Positions 33,744 to 43,464 are shown, counted from the first letter of the stretch. The stretch is 64,000 bases of DNA from Bacteroidota bacterium (GCA_023422635.1 JAFAGO010000049.1:20778-84777); one strand, 5' to 3'. Notes: a model not told the origin generated them from the letters alone. A program made the numbers and translations.

Positions 33744-35387
33744 TTATTCCTTTATAATCTTTTCAGTGGCAATATTACCATCTTGAAATTCAGCTTTCAC
33801 AATGTAAATTCCCTTCGGAAATGCACCCAAATTTAAATTTATGGAGGTCGTTTCCTGAAGTTTTTTTCCATCTACAGAATACAATTCAAGTTTTTTAACG
33901 ATGTTTTTAGATTGTACTGTTACCGTTTCCTTTGTTGGATTAGGGTACACTTGAAACGCTTTTGTTTTTATATCTTGAGCAGAAAGAATTCTAGTGGTAA
34001 ACAACGGGCCAACCCATTCACTTTGAGAATCGTCTGTACATTTTGATTTTACATACATTTCATAATACCAATTGTTCGAAAGATCATCTCTTGTCGAAAC
34101 AGGTTCACCCTCAACATCTTGATACACATCAGTTGTTGTGGCGTAGATATTTTTTCTTCCCCACAATGCTTCCCAAGTAGTAGAATTTCCGTTTTCATTC
34201 CAACCAAAACTCACACTTGTTCCGGCTTGATTTAGAATCTCAAGCGCCGTTGGAGCTGCACAAATAATTTGTCCACTTTCAGCATTTTGAATATACATCG
34301 AAATTGGGAAGTTCCCTTGCTGTCCAGAAAATACAGCATCTGGAACATCAATTTTTATCGTATGTGTTCCTGCAGAAAGATTTCCTAAGTTAATTTCACG
34401 GTTGGGTATTGCAGCTCCGGGACACCAATTGTTCCAAGAAAGCCAATTGCGTAAAGTTTTCGCTGAGCTTCCATAAATCCCGTTGCCTTGAGTGTTATAT
34501 ACGCGATAAGGCTCGCAAGAACCTCCACCAGGCTTGTATTCGAAAACCAAATTGTCATCTAAATAAATATAATGTTGTCTTCTAATATACTCTTCGCCAT
34601 TTGTGTTAGATCCATGATTGGAATTAATGAAGTAAAGTTTCGCGTTATCTACGGGCGTATCTAAAGTAAAGTTTACAATTCTTGTAGTTTCTCCTACAAC
34701 ATCAGTACTGTTGTAATTATTTAGATTTTGGCGATACGAAATCGGGAAAAAGTACGAACTAGAATTACTCGCAGAACCTTCTGAAGCAAGTTGAAGCGTG
34801 CCACGAAAAACATCCGTTCTGTTCGAACATCCTGCTACTTGTTGTTGTGCTGCCGCAGAGTACCCATCTGCACGAAATTCAATCCAAAAATCGTAATCCG
34901 CTGCCAATTGGGTATTATGTACAAGTGCTGATAGATTGTCGATTTTATAGCTGTACGGGACTGAAGTAGGTGAAACATTTTTATTCATGAATGGCGTAAT
35001 GAAACGAGCCAATTCAATTCTTTTAACATCACTTTGATCCCAAGTGTACGAAGTGCTGCCTTTCGGTACGAGAGCTAAACTAACACCTGCAAGTCGATCA
35101 TAATTATCGCAAGCGGCGAATAATGTTACATTCATCGTTACGCTGCTTCCTAAATCTGCAATTTCGAAGTAAGTTAATTTCCTAGAGATTACATCTTGTT
35201 CATATGCATGAAAACGCAATGCGCCATCGGGTAGGTTATTGTAGGCTTCCGCTGGTAAAGTTTCGCCTTCACCTAAATAATGATACATACTGTAGAACGT
35301 AACGTCATTAAAAACGTCGACATTTTGAGCTTGAACTGTAGTTAAAAATTGTGCCGAAGCAAAAAGAAATAGTAGTTTTCTCTTCAT
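33744..35387 (-). CDS. Secreted PNGase F-like peptide N-glycanase with type IX sorting domain
   Basis: 547-residue exported protein. The signal peptide ends near residue 20 (VQA-Q). Residues about 25-375 resemble the two jelly-roll domains of Elizabethkingia PNGase F: CDNYDRLAG with RFITPF matches that enzyme's CDEWDRYAN with RFITPY, and WCPGAAIPNR matches its WCPGMAVPTR. By this alignment the three catalytic acids are kept as Asp97, Glu170 and Glu266, and Cys291/Cys322 fit one disulfide. Then comes an Fn3-like domain (about 378-465) and a type A C-terminal sorting domain (about 478-547: FQVYPNPTKETV ... FPKGIYIVKAEF). It should remove N-glycans from glycoproteins at the cell surface or outside. 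Confidence 0.75.
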   Translation of the reverse strand: MKRKLLFLFASAQFLTTVQAQNVDVFNDVTFYSMYHYLGEGETLPAEAYNNLPDGALRFHAYEQDVISRKLTYFEIADLGSSVTMNVTLFAACDNYDRLAGVSLALVPKGSTSYTWDQSDVKRIELARFITPFMNKNVSPTSVPYSYKIDNLSALVHNTQLAADYDFWIEFRADGYSAAAQQQVAGCSNRTDVFRGTLQLASEGSASNSSSYFFPISYRQNLNNYNSTDVVGETTRIVNFTLDTPVDNAKLYFINSNHGSNTNGEEYIRRQHYIYLDDNLVFEYKPGGGSCEPYRVYNTQGNGIYGSSAKTLRNWLSWNNWCPGAAIPNREINLGNLSAGTHTIKIDVPDAVFSGQQGNFPISMYIQNAESGQIICAAPTALEILNQAGTSVSFGWNENGNSTTWEALWGRKNIYATTTDVYQDVEGEPVSTRDDLSNNWYYEMYVKSKCTDDSQSEWVGPLFTTRILSAQDIKTKAFQVYPNPTKETVTVQSKNIVKKLELYSVDGKKLQETTSINLNLGAFPKGIYIVKAEFQDGNIATEKIIKE

Positions 35388-35624
35388 AGTTTTCTTTTAA
35401 ATTGGCAGATTCATCAAAACCGAGATGGACTTAAAAACTCATTTCTTTATAATTTTGAATTTTACAAATAAATGGATAATTATGTTTGTTATTGATGAAT
35501 CAGTGAGGTTATTCTTATTTATTGTTTAACAAATGTACAATTTTTTTGAAACTGAGTTGGATTTATTGATGGGTTTTTAGATCAATGTATAACTAATGCT
35601 CATTTTGTAAAAGAAAACTTTTTA

Positions 35625-35653
35625 CAAAAAAAATGGCTGGAAAAATCCAACCA
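35625..35653 (-). terminator. Terminator after pncA
   Basis: An 8-bp stem (35634-35641 with 35646-35653), followed on the minus strand by eight Ts, 25 bases past the pncA stop codon. The remainder of the gap to the PNGase F-like gene is AT-rich with nothing else evident. Confidence 0.8.
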
Positions 35654-35677
35654 TTCGATGTTTATTTGCAGTAATTT

Positions 35678-36283
35678 CTATGCTAAAATGGTAACCCCCT
35701 TTTCCACTAATTGGTAAATGGTATCTCTTGCATTATCGGGTTTTACATTCACGGCTTTCGTTCCGTTAAAATGCAGACATGTTATAAAACCTGCTTTCAC
35801 TGCGTCGAGGCAAGTGTATTTTACGCAATAGTCAAGGGCAAGTCCAACGATTTCAACCAATTTAATATCGTGGAATTTTAGGTAATCTTCAAGATCAGTT
35901 TTCATAAAATGGTTATTATCTTGAAAACCACTATAGCTATCGATTTCTTTATTTTTCCCTTTTTGTACAATATGGCTTACTTTAGAACGATCTAAATCTT
36001 TATGAAATTCTGCTCCAAAAGTTCCTTGTACGCAATGATCTGGCCACATAAATTGCGAAATTCCGTTCAGGGTAATAGTTTCGCCAATATTTCTTCCATT
36101 ATTAGAAGCAAAACTTTTATGATCGGATGGATGCCAATCTTGGGTGAGGATAATTTCGTCGTAATCATTGGTTCGAGTTAACTCATTAATATAAGGGATT
36201 ATTGAATTAGATTCCGGAACGGCAAGTGCACCACCTTCACAAAAGTCATTTTGTACATCAACGATGATTAGCGCTTTTTTCAT
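35678..36283 (-). CDS. pncA: Nicotinamidase
   Basis: 201-residue isochorismatase-fold hydrolase converting nicotinamide to nicotinate for NAD salvage. The catalytic Asp is in IVDVQNDF (about residue 10), the metal ligands are in TQDWHPSDH (Asp and His) and WPDHCVQGT (His), and the nucleophilic Cys is in LALDYCVKYTC (about residue 153). Length and all motifs match PncA. It is a single-gene unit with its own terminator. Confidence 0.93.
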   Translation of the reverse strand: MKKALIIVDVQNDFCEGGALAVPESNSIIPYINELTRTNDYDEIILTQDWHPSDHKSFASNNGRNIGETITLNGISQFMWPDHCVQGTFGAEFHKDLDRSKVSHIVQKGKNKEIDSYSGFQDNNHFMKTDLEDYLKFHDIKLVEIVGLALDYCVKYTCLDAVKAGFITCLHFNGTKAVNVKPDNARDTIYQLVEKGVTILA

Positions 36284-36306
36284 AGCAGAAGAATATTTAT
36301 GTTATA

Positions 36307-36314
36307 TATATTTG
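36307..36314 (+). promoter_or_regulatory. Possible -7 box upstream of ytxJ
   Basis: TATATTTG, 79 bases before the ytxJ ATG. No clear -33 match, and the region is AT-rich, so chance is possible. Confidence 0.3.
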
Positions 36315-36393
36315 GTAAATTTACAATTGTTTAGCAAACAAAATATCAGCCACATTCAATCATTAGACAAATTGTCCGCGAAAAAAAATATCA

Positions 36394-36774
36394 ATGGGAT
36401 TTTTAAATCAATTTTTTGGGAAAAATAAAACGCAAGATCATTCGGAATTTTGGAAGAAAATAGAATCCGATCAAGATATCGATGCGCTAAAAATATTGTC
36501 GGATAAAGAGGATGTAGTGATTTTTAAACATTCAACACGTTGCTTCATCAGTAGCTCTGTTCTGCGTAAGTTTGAACACGATTTTGAAGAATCCAACCCA
36601 AGCAAATCTTTTTATTTATTGGATTTATTGCAGTATCGCGATCTTTCAAATAGAATTGCAGAAGATTTTCAAGTGCCTCACCAAAGTCCACAAATTTTGG
36701 TTATTAGAAGTGGTAAAGCAATTTTCAACGCTTCCCACAACAATATTGAATTTAACACCTTAGCCCAAATATGA
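36394..36774 (+). CDS. ytxJ: YtxJ-like monothiol redox protein (bacillithiol system)
   Basis: 126-residue thioredoxin-fold protein resembling YtxJ, the monothiol bacilliredoxin-like protein of bacillithiol-using bacteria. The redox cysteine is in FKHSTRCFISSS, that is CxxS, a single thiol. The cis-proline region is HQSPQILVIRSGKAIFNASH. The family suggests bacillithiol-dependent disulfide exchange; no bacillithiol synthesis gene is nearby. Its stop codon overlaps the start of the Crp/Fnr gene (ATGA), so the two are translationally coupled. Confidence 0.82.
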   Translation: MGFLNQFFGKNKTQDHSEFWKKIESDQDIDALKILSDKEDVVIFKHSTRCFISSSVLRKFEHDFEESNPSKSFYLLDLLQYRDLSNRIAEDFQVPHQSPQILVIRSGKAIFNASHNNIEFNTLAQI

Positions 36775-37364
36775 TCAATACCATCAACGAATATCTTTCT
36801 GAAACTTTAGAAGTTCCTCGGCAAGCGGTTTCCGAATGTTCGGTACATTATCTAACCAAAAAAATTAAAAAAGGCGATTTCTTGCTTCGTGAAGGGGAAG
36901 TGTGCAACGGAACGTATTTCGTGAACAAAGGGCTATTGAGAATGTATTCTATTGATAAAAATGGCAAAGAACATGTGATACAATTTGCGCCAGAACGTTG
37001 GTTGATTTCTGATCGAAGTTCTCAGTTTTTTGGTGATAAATCAAGTTATTTTATTGATGCTGTTGAAGAAACCGAAGTAATTACTTTGAAAAATGAATTC
37101 TTTAAGAATCTTCATGAGCACTTTCCAGCGACCGTTGAAAATAACGATATGCTTTTGCATCGCCACATCAGAAGTTTGCAGAACAGAATCAACTCGCTTT
37201 TGTCCGACACGGCCGAAGAACGTTATTTGGCTTTTATTAAAATGTATCCCGATTTAATGCTTCGCGTACCGCAGTGGATGGTGGCTTCGTATTTAGGAAT
37301 TACGCCCGAAAGTTTGAGTAGAGTTCGTAAAGAATTGGCTCGAAAGAATTTTAAAACAGATTAA
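36771..37364 (+). CDS. Crp/Fnr family transcriptional regulator
   Basis: 197-residue regulator with an N-terminal cyclic-nucleotide-binding-like beta barrel (about 20-130; FLLREGEVCNGTYFVNKGLLRMY) and a C-terminal winged helix (about 145-197; VPQWMVASYLGITPESLSRVRKEL). The cAMP-binding arginine/serine set is not evident, and no cysteine cluster for iron-sulfur sensing is visible, so the signal is unknown. Coupling to YtxJ by a 4-base overlap hints at a redox or thiol-related role. Confidence 0.87.
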   Translation: MINTINEYLSETLEVPRQAVSECSVHYLTKKIKKGDFLLREGEVCNGTYFVNKGLLRMYSIDKNGKEHVIQFAPERWLISDRSSQFFGDKSSYFIDAVEETEVITLKNEFFKNLHEHFPATVENNDMLLHRHIRSLQNRINSLLSDTAEERYLAFIKMYPDLMLRVPQWMVASYLGITPESLSRVRKELARKNFKTD

Positions 37365-37442
37365 ACTTTTTTAAGTGATTTATACGGAGATTGTCACGCT
37401 AAAAAATTAATAAAGTTTTCGTTTGAATTTATATCGAAACAA

Positions 37443-38573
37443 TTAGAACTGCGCCTCCATTTCTAGTTGAAGAACTCGATCCAAAATTTTCTCGTTTATT
37501 GTAGAAGGGAGCAATCGAAACAATGCATTTCTAAGCGCGGTGCCGTGATTCCATTGCGCAATTTTACCGATTTTCCAACTCTGATTGACTACAAAATCAA
37601 CTTTTGCTCTCCTTATATTTTCGAACTGAACAAAGGTGGAATTGAAGTTGTTATTTTGTTGTAAAAGTTGAGCGATAATATAGGCATCTTCAATAGCTTG
37701 GCATCCGCCTTGTCCCATATTCGGAGTGGTTGCATGTGCTGCATCACCAATTAAACAAATATTTTCAAGTGACCATTTTGGCAATCGTTTCAGATCAAAT
37801 ATTTCGGTTTTAATCCATTTATTTTTATCGCTTTCCGAAATCATTTTTAAAACAATGGGATCTAAATTTTTGAAAACCTGAAGTAAATCAATATTTTCAC
37901 GATATGCCTTTTTATTAATCAACGCATACCAATAAAGCTGATTTTTAGTCAATCGCACAAAACCGAATCGCTTTCCTTTTCCCCACATTTCTATTGCGGT
38001 ATTTGGATAAAGATGCGCTAAATCTGTTTCAAGAACTGCTCTCCAGCAAATCTGTTCTGCGCTTCTTAACGCGGATTTTTCAAAATATAAATTCCGTACC
38101 TGAGATCGAATTCCATCTGCGCCAAATACAATATCAGTTTCAAGCGATGTTTCATCTTCAAAATATATGGTAAAGCGATTGTTTTTCGAAATTCCTGAAA
38201 GTCTTTTATTAAAAATTATTTTATCTGAAGGAATGTTTTCTGCCAGAACTCTTTGTAAAGCGGCTCTGTGAATGGCTAAATTTCCAACTTTGTATTTTTT
38301 TTCAAGCCGTTCTACATTTGTTTCAGAAATTTTCTCAAGATGTTCATTGGTGATCATTAAACCTTTCATGGTGTTTCCAGCGCGTTCTAATTGTTCTCGC
38401 AAACCTACCGTATCCAGAACTTGAAGCGCATTTGCCGACAAAGCTAAACCTGCACCTACCGGTGCTAAAGTTGCACTGGACTCGTAAATTGTATAGTCCA
38501 ACTTTAATTTTTCAAGAAAATTCGCAAGCGCCAAGCCAGCAATTCCACCACCGATAATTGATATTTTTTCCAA
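37443..38573 (-). CDS. FAD-dependent monooxygenase (PHBH/UbiH group)
   Basis: 376-residue flavoprotein hydroxylase. The N-terminal FAD motif is IIGGGIAGLALANFL (about 5-19), followed by the DG motif FGADGIRSQVR (about 148-158) and the second FAD motif ICLIGDAAHATTPNMGQGGCQAIEDAY (about 272-298). No signal peptide or membrane helix is seen. The aromatic or other substrate is unknown; it does not match Tet(X) in its N-terminal region. It is convergent with the Crp/Fnr gene and downstream of the rpoD terminator. Confidence 0.87.
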   Translation of the reverse strand: MEKISIIGGGIAGLALANFLEKLKLDYTIYESSATLAPVGAGLALSANALQVLDTVGLREQLERAGNTMKGLMITNEHLEKISETNVERLEKKYKVGNLAIHRAALQRVLAENIPSDKIIFNKRLSGISKNNRFTIYFEDETSLETDIVFGADGIRSQVRNLYFEKSALRSAEQICWRAVLETDLAHLYPNTAIEMWGKGKRFGFVRLTKNQLYWYALINKKAYRENIDLLQVFKNLDPIVLKMISESDKNKWIKTEIFDLKRLPKWSLENICLIGDAAHATTPNMGQGGCQAIEDAYIIAQLLQQNNNFNSTFVQFENIRRAKVDFVVNQSWKIGKIAQWNHGTALRNALFRLLPSTINEKILDRVLQLEMEAQF

Positions 38574-38591
38574 GAGTGATTTTGTATTTCA

Positions 38592-38627
38592 CGAAAATAA
38601 AAAAAGCAGGCTAAAAAAACCTGCTTT
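38592..38627 (-). terminator. Terminator after rpoD
   Basis: An 8-bp stem (38603-38610 with 38620-38627) with, on the minus strand, a following T-rich tract (complement of 38592-38602), 21 bases past the rpoD stop codon. Confidence 0.8.
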
Positions 38628-38647
38628 ACTTATAGATAACCACAAAA

Positions 38648-39514
38648 TTATTTACCTAAATACGATTTCAAAATCTTACTTCTGGTATTGTGTTTCAATC
38701 TTTTAATTGCTTTTTCTTTAATTTGTCGAACACGTTCACGAGTTAAATCAAAAGTTTCACCAATTTCTTCTAAAGTCATCGGATGTTTTCCGTTCAAACC
38801 GAAATATAAACGTACCAAATCCGCTTCTCTCGGAGTTAGCGTTTGCAAAGCTCTTTCAATTTCAATTTGAAGGGATTCCAACATTAAATCTTTGTCTGGA
38901 CTTGGTGATTCTCCGGAACGCACAACATCGTACAAATTGGAATCTTCTCCTTCTACCAAAGGTGCATCCATCGAAAGGTGACGCCCAGAATTTTTCATGG
39001 ATTCCTTGATGTCTTCTTCGCTCATGTCTAAAACTTCAGCCAATTCTTCAGGAGAAGGTGGTCTTTCGTTTTCTTGTTCTAAATGGGCGTAAGCTTTATT
39101 GATTTTGTTGATAGAACCAATTTTATTCAATGGAAGACGTACAATTCTGGACTGTTCTGCCAAAGCCTGCAAAATCGACTGACGAATCCACCAAACCGCA
39201 TACGAAATAAATTTGAAACCTCTGGTTTCATCGTATCTTTTGGCAGCTTTCATCAATCCAAGGTTTCCTTCGTTGATTAAATCCGGAAGCGACAGCCCCT
39301 GATTTTGGTACTGTTTAGAAACGGATACTACGAAACGAAGGTTGGCTTTAATGAGTTTTTCCAAAGCGGCTCTATCGCCAGCACGGATCTTTTGTGCCAA
39401 TTCCACTTCTTCGTCGGCGGTGATTAATTCCACCTTTCCGATTTCCTGAAGGTACTTGTCAAGCGATGCGGTTTCCCTGTTGGTAACCTGTTTTGTAATC
39501 TTTAATTGTCTCAT
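38648..39514 (-). CDS. rpoD: Primary sigma factor (RpoD/SigA), Bacteroidota type
   Basis: 288-residue primary sigma factor. It lacks region 1.1. Region 1.2 starts about residue 17 (SLDKYLQEIGKVELIT), region 2 has NLRFVVSVSKQYQNQGLSLPDLINEGNLGLMKAAKRYD and FKFISYAVWWIRQSI, region 3 follows, and region 4 ends with TLEEIGETFDLTRERVRQIKEKAIKRLKH. This is the Bacteroidota vegetative factor that reads TTG/TAnnTTTG promoters, consistent with the boxes seen throughout this window. Confidence 0.95.
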   Translation of the reverse strand: MRQLKITKQVTNRETASLDKYLQEIGKVELITADEEVELAQKIRAGDRAALEKLIKANLRFVVSVSKQYQNQGLSLPDLINEGNLGLMKAAKRYDETRGFKFISYAVWWIRQSILQALAEQSRIVRLPLNKIGSINKINKAYAHLEQENERPPSPEELAEVLDMSEEDIKESMKNSGRHLSMDAPLVEGEDSNLYDVVRSGESPSPDKDLMLESLQIEIERALQTLTPREADLVRLYFGLNGKHPMTLEEIGETFDLTRERVRQIKEKAIKRLKHNTRSKILKSYLGK

Positions 39515-39597
39515 TTACAAAAATTTCACCCTAATTTATTGGGCTACACTTTCATATACGAAAGAAATTGCAAAAAGGTTACACGAGTTGTATAATT

Positions 39598-40392
39598 TTA
39601 GGAAAACAAATCGTTTAAGAAATCCGCTAAGCGCAGTCCACCATACAATAATTGGCGTTCAACGGTATCATTAAATTTATATTGATAATCGTACCCTAAC
39701 GAGCTGCCATTTGGTGTTTCTGCATAAATTTTATTCGCGATTTTATGCGAATCGTAAAGCCAATCTTCTAAAGTTCCCTTTTGAATTTCTTTTACTTCTT
39801 TTCTTTTTTTAATATCAAGAAGATTTGCATATTCAGTGTAACTGTACTTTTGAGAATCAATTAATTTACCATCCCAAACCGAATGCAAATTGGTTTTTTG
39901 GCCTAAGTACGTAACTTCAATTCTATTTCCTCCCAAGTCGCCAGCGCGTCCTGTGTGCATGGGTTGCGCTAAATCTCCCAGCATGTGAATTAAAAATATT
40001 ACCGCTGTTTTGCGCTCTTTGATTGGAAGATCTTTATTTTTCACTTTTTGAGATAGTACCTCAATTTGTGAATATAAACTTGCTCCCGCTTGCTTTTTTA
40101 GTTCGATTTCAAAACTTTTAAAATCTGGTTGTGGATCTACATTTACATAATGCCAAGCAGAAGCTTGCTTCCAAACGCCTGTAGTATCGGATTTTATAAA
40201 ATCTGGCCAATTGGCCCAATACGCTAATTTTTCTTTCCCGAAAAGTTTTTTAATTTGATTTTTTGCTCGGCAATTAAGGTGGTTTTCAGCAATTTCAGCA
40301 ATAACACGGTGACCAGTTAAGCCCCAAGCATAGGAATATAATGACGCAGAAAGACCTGCAAGAAAAAGGATTTTAGAGACCAGTTTTTTCAT
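39598..40392 (-). CDS. Secreted S1/P1-type zinc nuclease
   Basis: 264-residue exported nuclease of the S1/P1 family, degrading single-stranded nucleic acid or 3'-nucleotides. The signal peptide ends at residue 22, so the mature protein begins with Trp23 (WGLTGHR). In this family that N-terminal Trp itself binds zinc, which supports both start and cleavage site. Other zinc ligands are His28, the Asp in WANWPD, the His in SAWHYVNVD, HMLGDLAQPMH and LHSVWD. It is probably periplasmic or secreted, for phosphate or nucleotide scavenging. Confidence 0.92.
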   Translation of the reverse strand: MKKLVSKILFLAGLSASLYSYAWGLTGHRVIAEIAENHLNCRAKNQIKKLFGKEKLAYWANWPDFIKSDTTGVWKQASAWHYVNVDPQPDFKSFEIELKKQAGASLYSQIEVLSQKVKNKDLPIKERKTAVIFLIHMLGDLAQPMHTGRAGDLGGNRIEVTYLGQKTNLHSVWDGKLIDSQKYSYTEYANLLDIKKRKEVKEIQKGTLEDWLYDSHKIANKIYAETPNGSSLGYDYQYKFNDTVERQLLYGGLRLADFLNDLFS

Positions 40393-40587
40393 TGTTAAAA
40401 TTTGCTTGCTAAAGTACGGCGAGTTTTTAAATTTTTAAACGTGTTGGCATTAATAAAATTTAAAATATAAAAAATATCGACGTTGATGTGCTCCTGTGAT
40501 GTATTTGTTAGTCATATCTTTCAAATGATGTACTGATGAATTCCATCATTCGGTAGGACAATTTTTCTGTAACCCATTAAAATTCCG

Positions 40588-40617
40588 TAAATTTGCACGT
40601 TTCTGCCAGAGCAGAAA
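40588..40617 (+). promoter_or_regulatory. uvrA -7 box and leader hairpin
   Basis: TAAATTTG (40588-40595) is followed by a hairpin with a 7-bp stem (40600-40606 with 40611-40617) and a 4-base loop, which would lie at the very 5' end of the uvrA message, 12 bases before the ATG. About 40 bases upstream of the box is an imperfect palindrome (40534-40548). No known SOS box is recognised. Confidence 0.5.
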
Positions 40618-40629
40618 TACCGTAGTAAA

Positions 40630-43464
40630 ATGAGCGATTCTAAAGAATATATTGAAGTTTACGGTGCACGTGAACATAACTTGAAAAACATCAACGTAAA
40701 GATTCCTAGAAATGAATTGGTGGTGATCACCGGACTTTCTGGAAGTGGAAAATCATCGTTGGCTTTCGATACAATTTTTGCGGAAGGACAGCGAAGATAT
40801 ATTGAAACGTTTTCCGCATATGCCCGTCAGTTTTTGGGTGGTTTGGAGCGTCCAGATGTGGATAAAATTGAAGGACTTTCACCAGTAATTGCCATTGAGC
40901 AGAAAACCACCAACAAAAACCCTCGATCTACTGTAGGAACGGTTACGGAATTGTACGATTTCTTGCGATTACTTTTTGCAAGGGTTTCCGATGCGTACTC
41001 TTTATCGTCGGGAAAAAAGTTGGTTAGCTATACCGAGGAACAAATTATTGAAACCATTAAAGAAAACTATAAAGGGCAAAAAGTAATGCTTTTGGCTCCA
41101 GTTGTTCGTTCCAGAAAAGGGCATTACCACGAGTTATTTGTGCAGTATGCCAAAAAAGGTTACGGAATGGCAAGAATTGATGGGGAACTGAAAGATATTG
41201 AATACGATTTAAAACTTGATCGTTACAAAACCCACGATATTGATATCGTAATCGACCGGTGGATTATTGGTGAAAACGCTTCCGAATCGCGTATGGAAAA
41301 ATCCCTGAAAACAGCGATGGATATGGGAGAAGGCTTGATTGGAATTCAAAAGCTGGGAGAAGATACCGTCGATTATTTTTCTAAAAATTTAATGGATGAT
41401 GATACGGGCCATTCGTTAGCTTTGCCAGAGCCCAATACCTTTTCTTTCAACTCACCGAAAGGCAGCTGCCCGAATTGCAAAGGTTTGGGTACGATTAAAA
41501 AAGTAAATACCGATTTCTTCGTGGAAAACGATAAATTGTCGGTAAATAGCGGCGCATTGCTTCCTTTGGAAGATATTAAAGCCAATAAATGGATTGTTCA
41601 GCAAATTAAAAATATTCTTGAAATTTTTGGTTTAGATCTTTCGACGCCTTTACATAAAATTCCCGATGAGGCCATTGATTATATTTATAACGGCTGCCAT
41701 AAAGAATTTAGTAAAGATTTAAAATATGCGGGAATTGCAAAGAAAATAAAAGTAAATTTTGATGGTTTAGTCTCTATCATCAATGAACTTATTGAAGATA
41801 AAGATTCTTACGATGCCGTACTTTTAGAACGCCATTTTACAACAGAAGAAAAATGTCCGGAATGTGGAGGAACACGACTTCAACCTTCTAGTTTAAGTTT
41901 TAAAATCGATGGTAAAAATATTGCTGAAATTAGTGCATTAAGTTTAGGCGATTTTAAAGAATGGCTTCACGATGTAAAAGGAAGTTTCTCGGTTAAAAAT
42001 AAAATTATTGCTGAAGAAATTCTCAAAGAAATTGAAACCCGACTTCAGTTTTTGCTCGATGTAGGTTTAGAATATTTAAGTTTGAGTAGAAGCTCCAGAA
42101 CGCTTTCTGGTGGAGAATCGCAAAGGATTCGTTTGGCAACTCAAATTGGTTCGCAATTGGTAAATGTGCTTTATATTTTAGATGAACCTTCTATTGGTCT
42201 ACATCAACGAGATAATGAGCGACTCATCAACTCCCTAAAAAATCTTCGTGATATCGGAAATTCTGTTTTGGTGGTGGAACATGATAAAGACATGATTTTA
42301 GAAGCAGATGAGGTGCTGGATATTGGACCAAAAGCAGGAAAGTTTGGAGGAGAAGTTCTGTGGCAAGGAAATCCCAAAGATCTTAAAAAAGCCAATACCA
42401 TAACTGCTGATTACATTAATGGGAAAAGAAAAATTGAAGTTCCACAAGAAAGAAGAAAGGGGAACGGAAAAAAAATTACGCTAAAAGGAGCAACCGGAAA
42501 TAATCTTAAAAATGTAACCTTAGATATTCCACTTGGCGAATTGGTGGTCGTAACAGGAATTTCTGGAAGCGGAAAATCTTCGTTGATTAACGGAACGCTT
42601 TATCCAATTCTTAACAAACATTTTTATAGAGCGGTTAAGGAACCGTTGCCTTATAAAAAAATTGAAGGATTGGAAAATATCGACAAAATTGTAGATGTAG
42701 ATCAAAGTCCGATTGGTAGAACGCCACGTTCAAACCCTGCAACTTACACCGGAATGTTTACCGATATTCGTAATCTTTTTGCAGAACTTCCCGAATCTAA
42801 AATTCGAGGTTACAAACCAGGAAGATTCTCCTTTAATGTTAAAGGAGGAAGATGTGAAACTTGCCAAGGTGGTGGTTTGAAGGTGATTGAAATGAACTTC
42901 TTGCCCGATGTTTATGTACATTGCGAAACTTGTAATGGTAAAAGATTCAACAGGGAAACTTTGGAAGTTCGGTATAAGGGAAAATCCATTTCTGATGTTT
43001 TGGAAATGACGATTGATGAAGCAGTAGACTTTTTCGCGCCCATTCCCAAAATTTTTAATAAAGTCAAAACGCTTCAAGATGTTGGTTTAGGATATATTAC
43101 CCTCGGTCAGCAATCCACAACGTTGAGTGGAGGTGAAGCACAACGAATAAAACTGGCTACTGAACTCGCTAAAAGACAAACCGGTAATACGCTTTATATT
43201 TTAGATGAGCCAACAACAGGATTGCATTTTGAAGATGTTAAAATTTTGATGGATGCCATCAATCGACTTGTGGATTTAGGAAATTCGTTCATTATTATCG
43301 AGCATAATTTAGATGTGATTAAACTCGCTGATTATATTGTAGATATTGGTCCTGAAGGAGGTAAATATGGCGGAGAAATTGTCGCCAAAGGGACTCCAGA
43401 AGATATTGCGAAAAGCAAAAAATCTTTAACGGGAAGATTTTTAAAGAAAGAATTAGAAGCTTAA
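40630..43464 (+). CDS. uvrA: Excinuclease ABC subunit A
   Basis: 944-residue damage-recognition ATPase of nucleotide excision repair. Two ABC modules are seen: Walker A GLSGSGKSS (about 35-43) with signature LSGGESQRIRLATQIGS, and the second Walker A GISGSGKSS (about 646-654) with LSGGEAQRIKLATELAK. Zinc-finger cysteines appear as CPNCKGLG, CPECGGTR, and later CETCQGGG with CETCNGKR. Full length and typical. It is transcribed alone, with its own promoter and terminator. Confidence 0.97.
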   Translation: MSDSKEYIEVYGAREHNLKNINVKIPRNELVVITGLSGSGKSSLAFDTIFAEGQRRYIETFSAYARQFLGGLERPDVDKIEGLSPVIAIEQKTTNKNPRSTVGTVTELYDFLRLLFARVSDAYSLSSGKKLVSYTEEQIIETIKENYKGQKVMLLAPVVRSRKGHYHELFVQYAKKGYGMARIDGELKDIEYDLKLDRYKTHDIDIVIDRWIIGENASESRMEKSLKTAMDMGEGLIGIQKLGEDTVDYFSKNLMDDDTGHSLALPEPNTFSFNSPKGSCPNCKGLGTIKKVNTDFFVENDKLSVNSGALLPLEDIKANKWIVQQIKNILEIFGLDLSTPLHKIPDEAIDYIYNGCHKEFSKDLKYAGIAKKIKVNFDGLVSIINELIEDKDSYDAVLLERHFTTEEKCPECGGTRLQPSSLSFKIDGKNIAEISALSLGDFKEWLHDVKGSFSVKNKIIAEEILKEIETRLQFLLDVGLEYLSLSRSSRTLSGGESQRIRLATQIGSQLVNVLYILDEPSIGLHQRDNERLINSLKNLRDIGNSVLVVEHDKDMILEADEVLDIGPKAGKFGGEVLWQGNPKDLKKANTITADYINGKRKIEVPQERRKGNGKKITLKGATGNNLKNVTLDIPLGELVVVTGISGSGKSSLINGTLYPILNKHFYRAVKEPLPYKKIEGLENIDKIVDVDQSPIGRTPRSNPATYTGMFTDIRNLFAELPESKIRGYKPGRFSFNVKGGRCETCQGGGLKVIEMNFLPDVYVHCETCNGKRFNRETLEVRYKGKSISDVLEMTIDEAVDFFAPIPKIFNKVKTLQDVGLGYITLGQQSTTLSGGEAQRIKLATELAKRQTGNTLYILDEPTTGLHFEDVKILMDAINRLVDLGNSFIIIEHNLDVIKLADYIVDIGPEGGKYGGEIVAKGTPEDIAKSKKSLTGRFLKKELEA

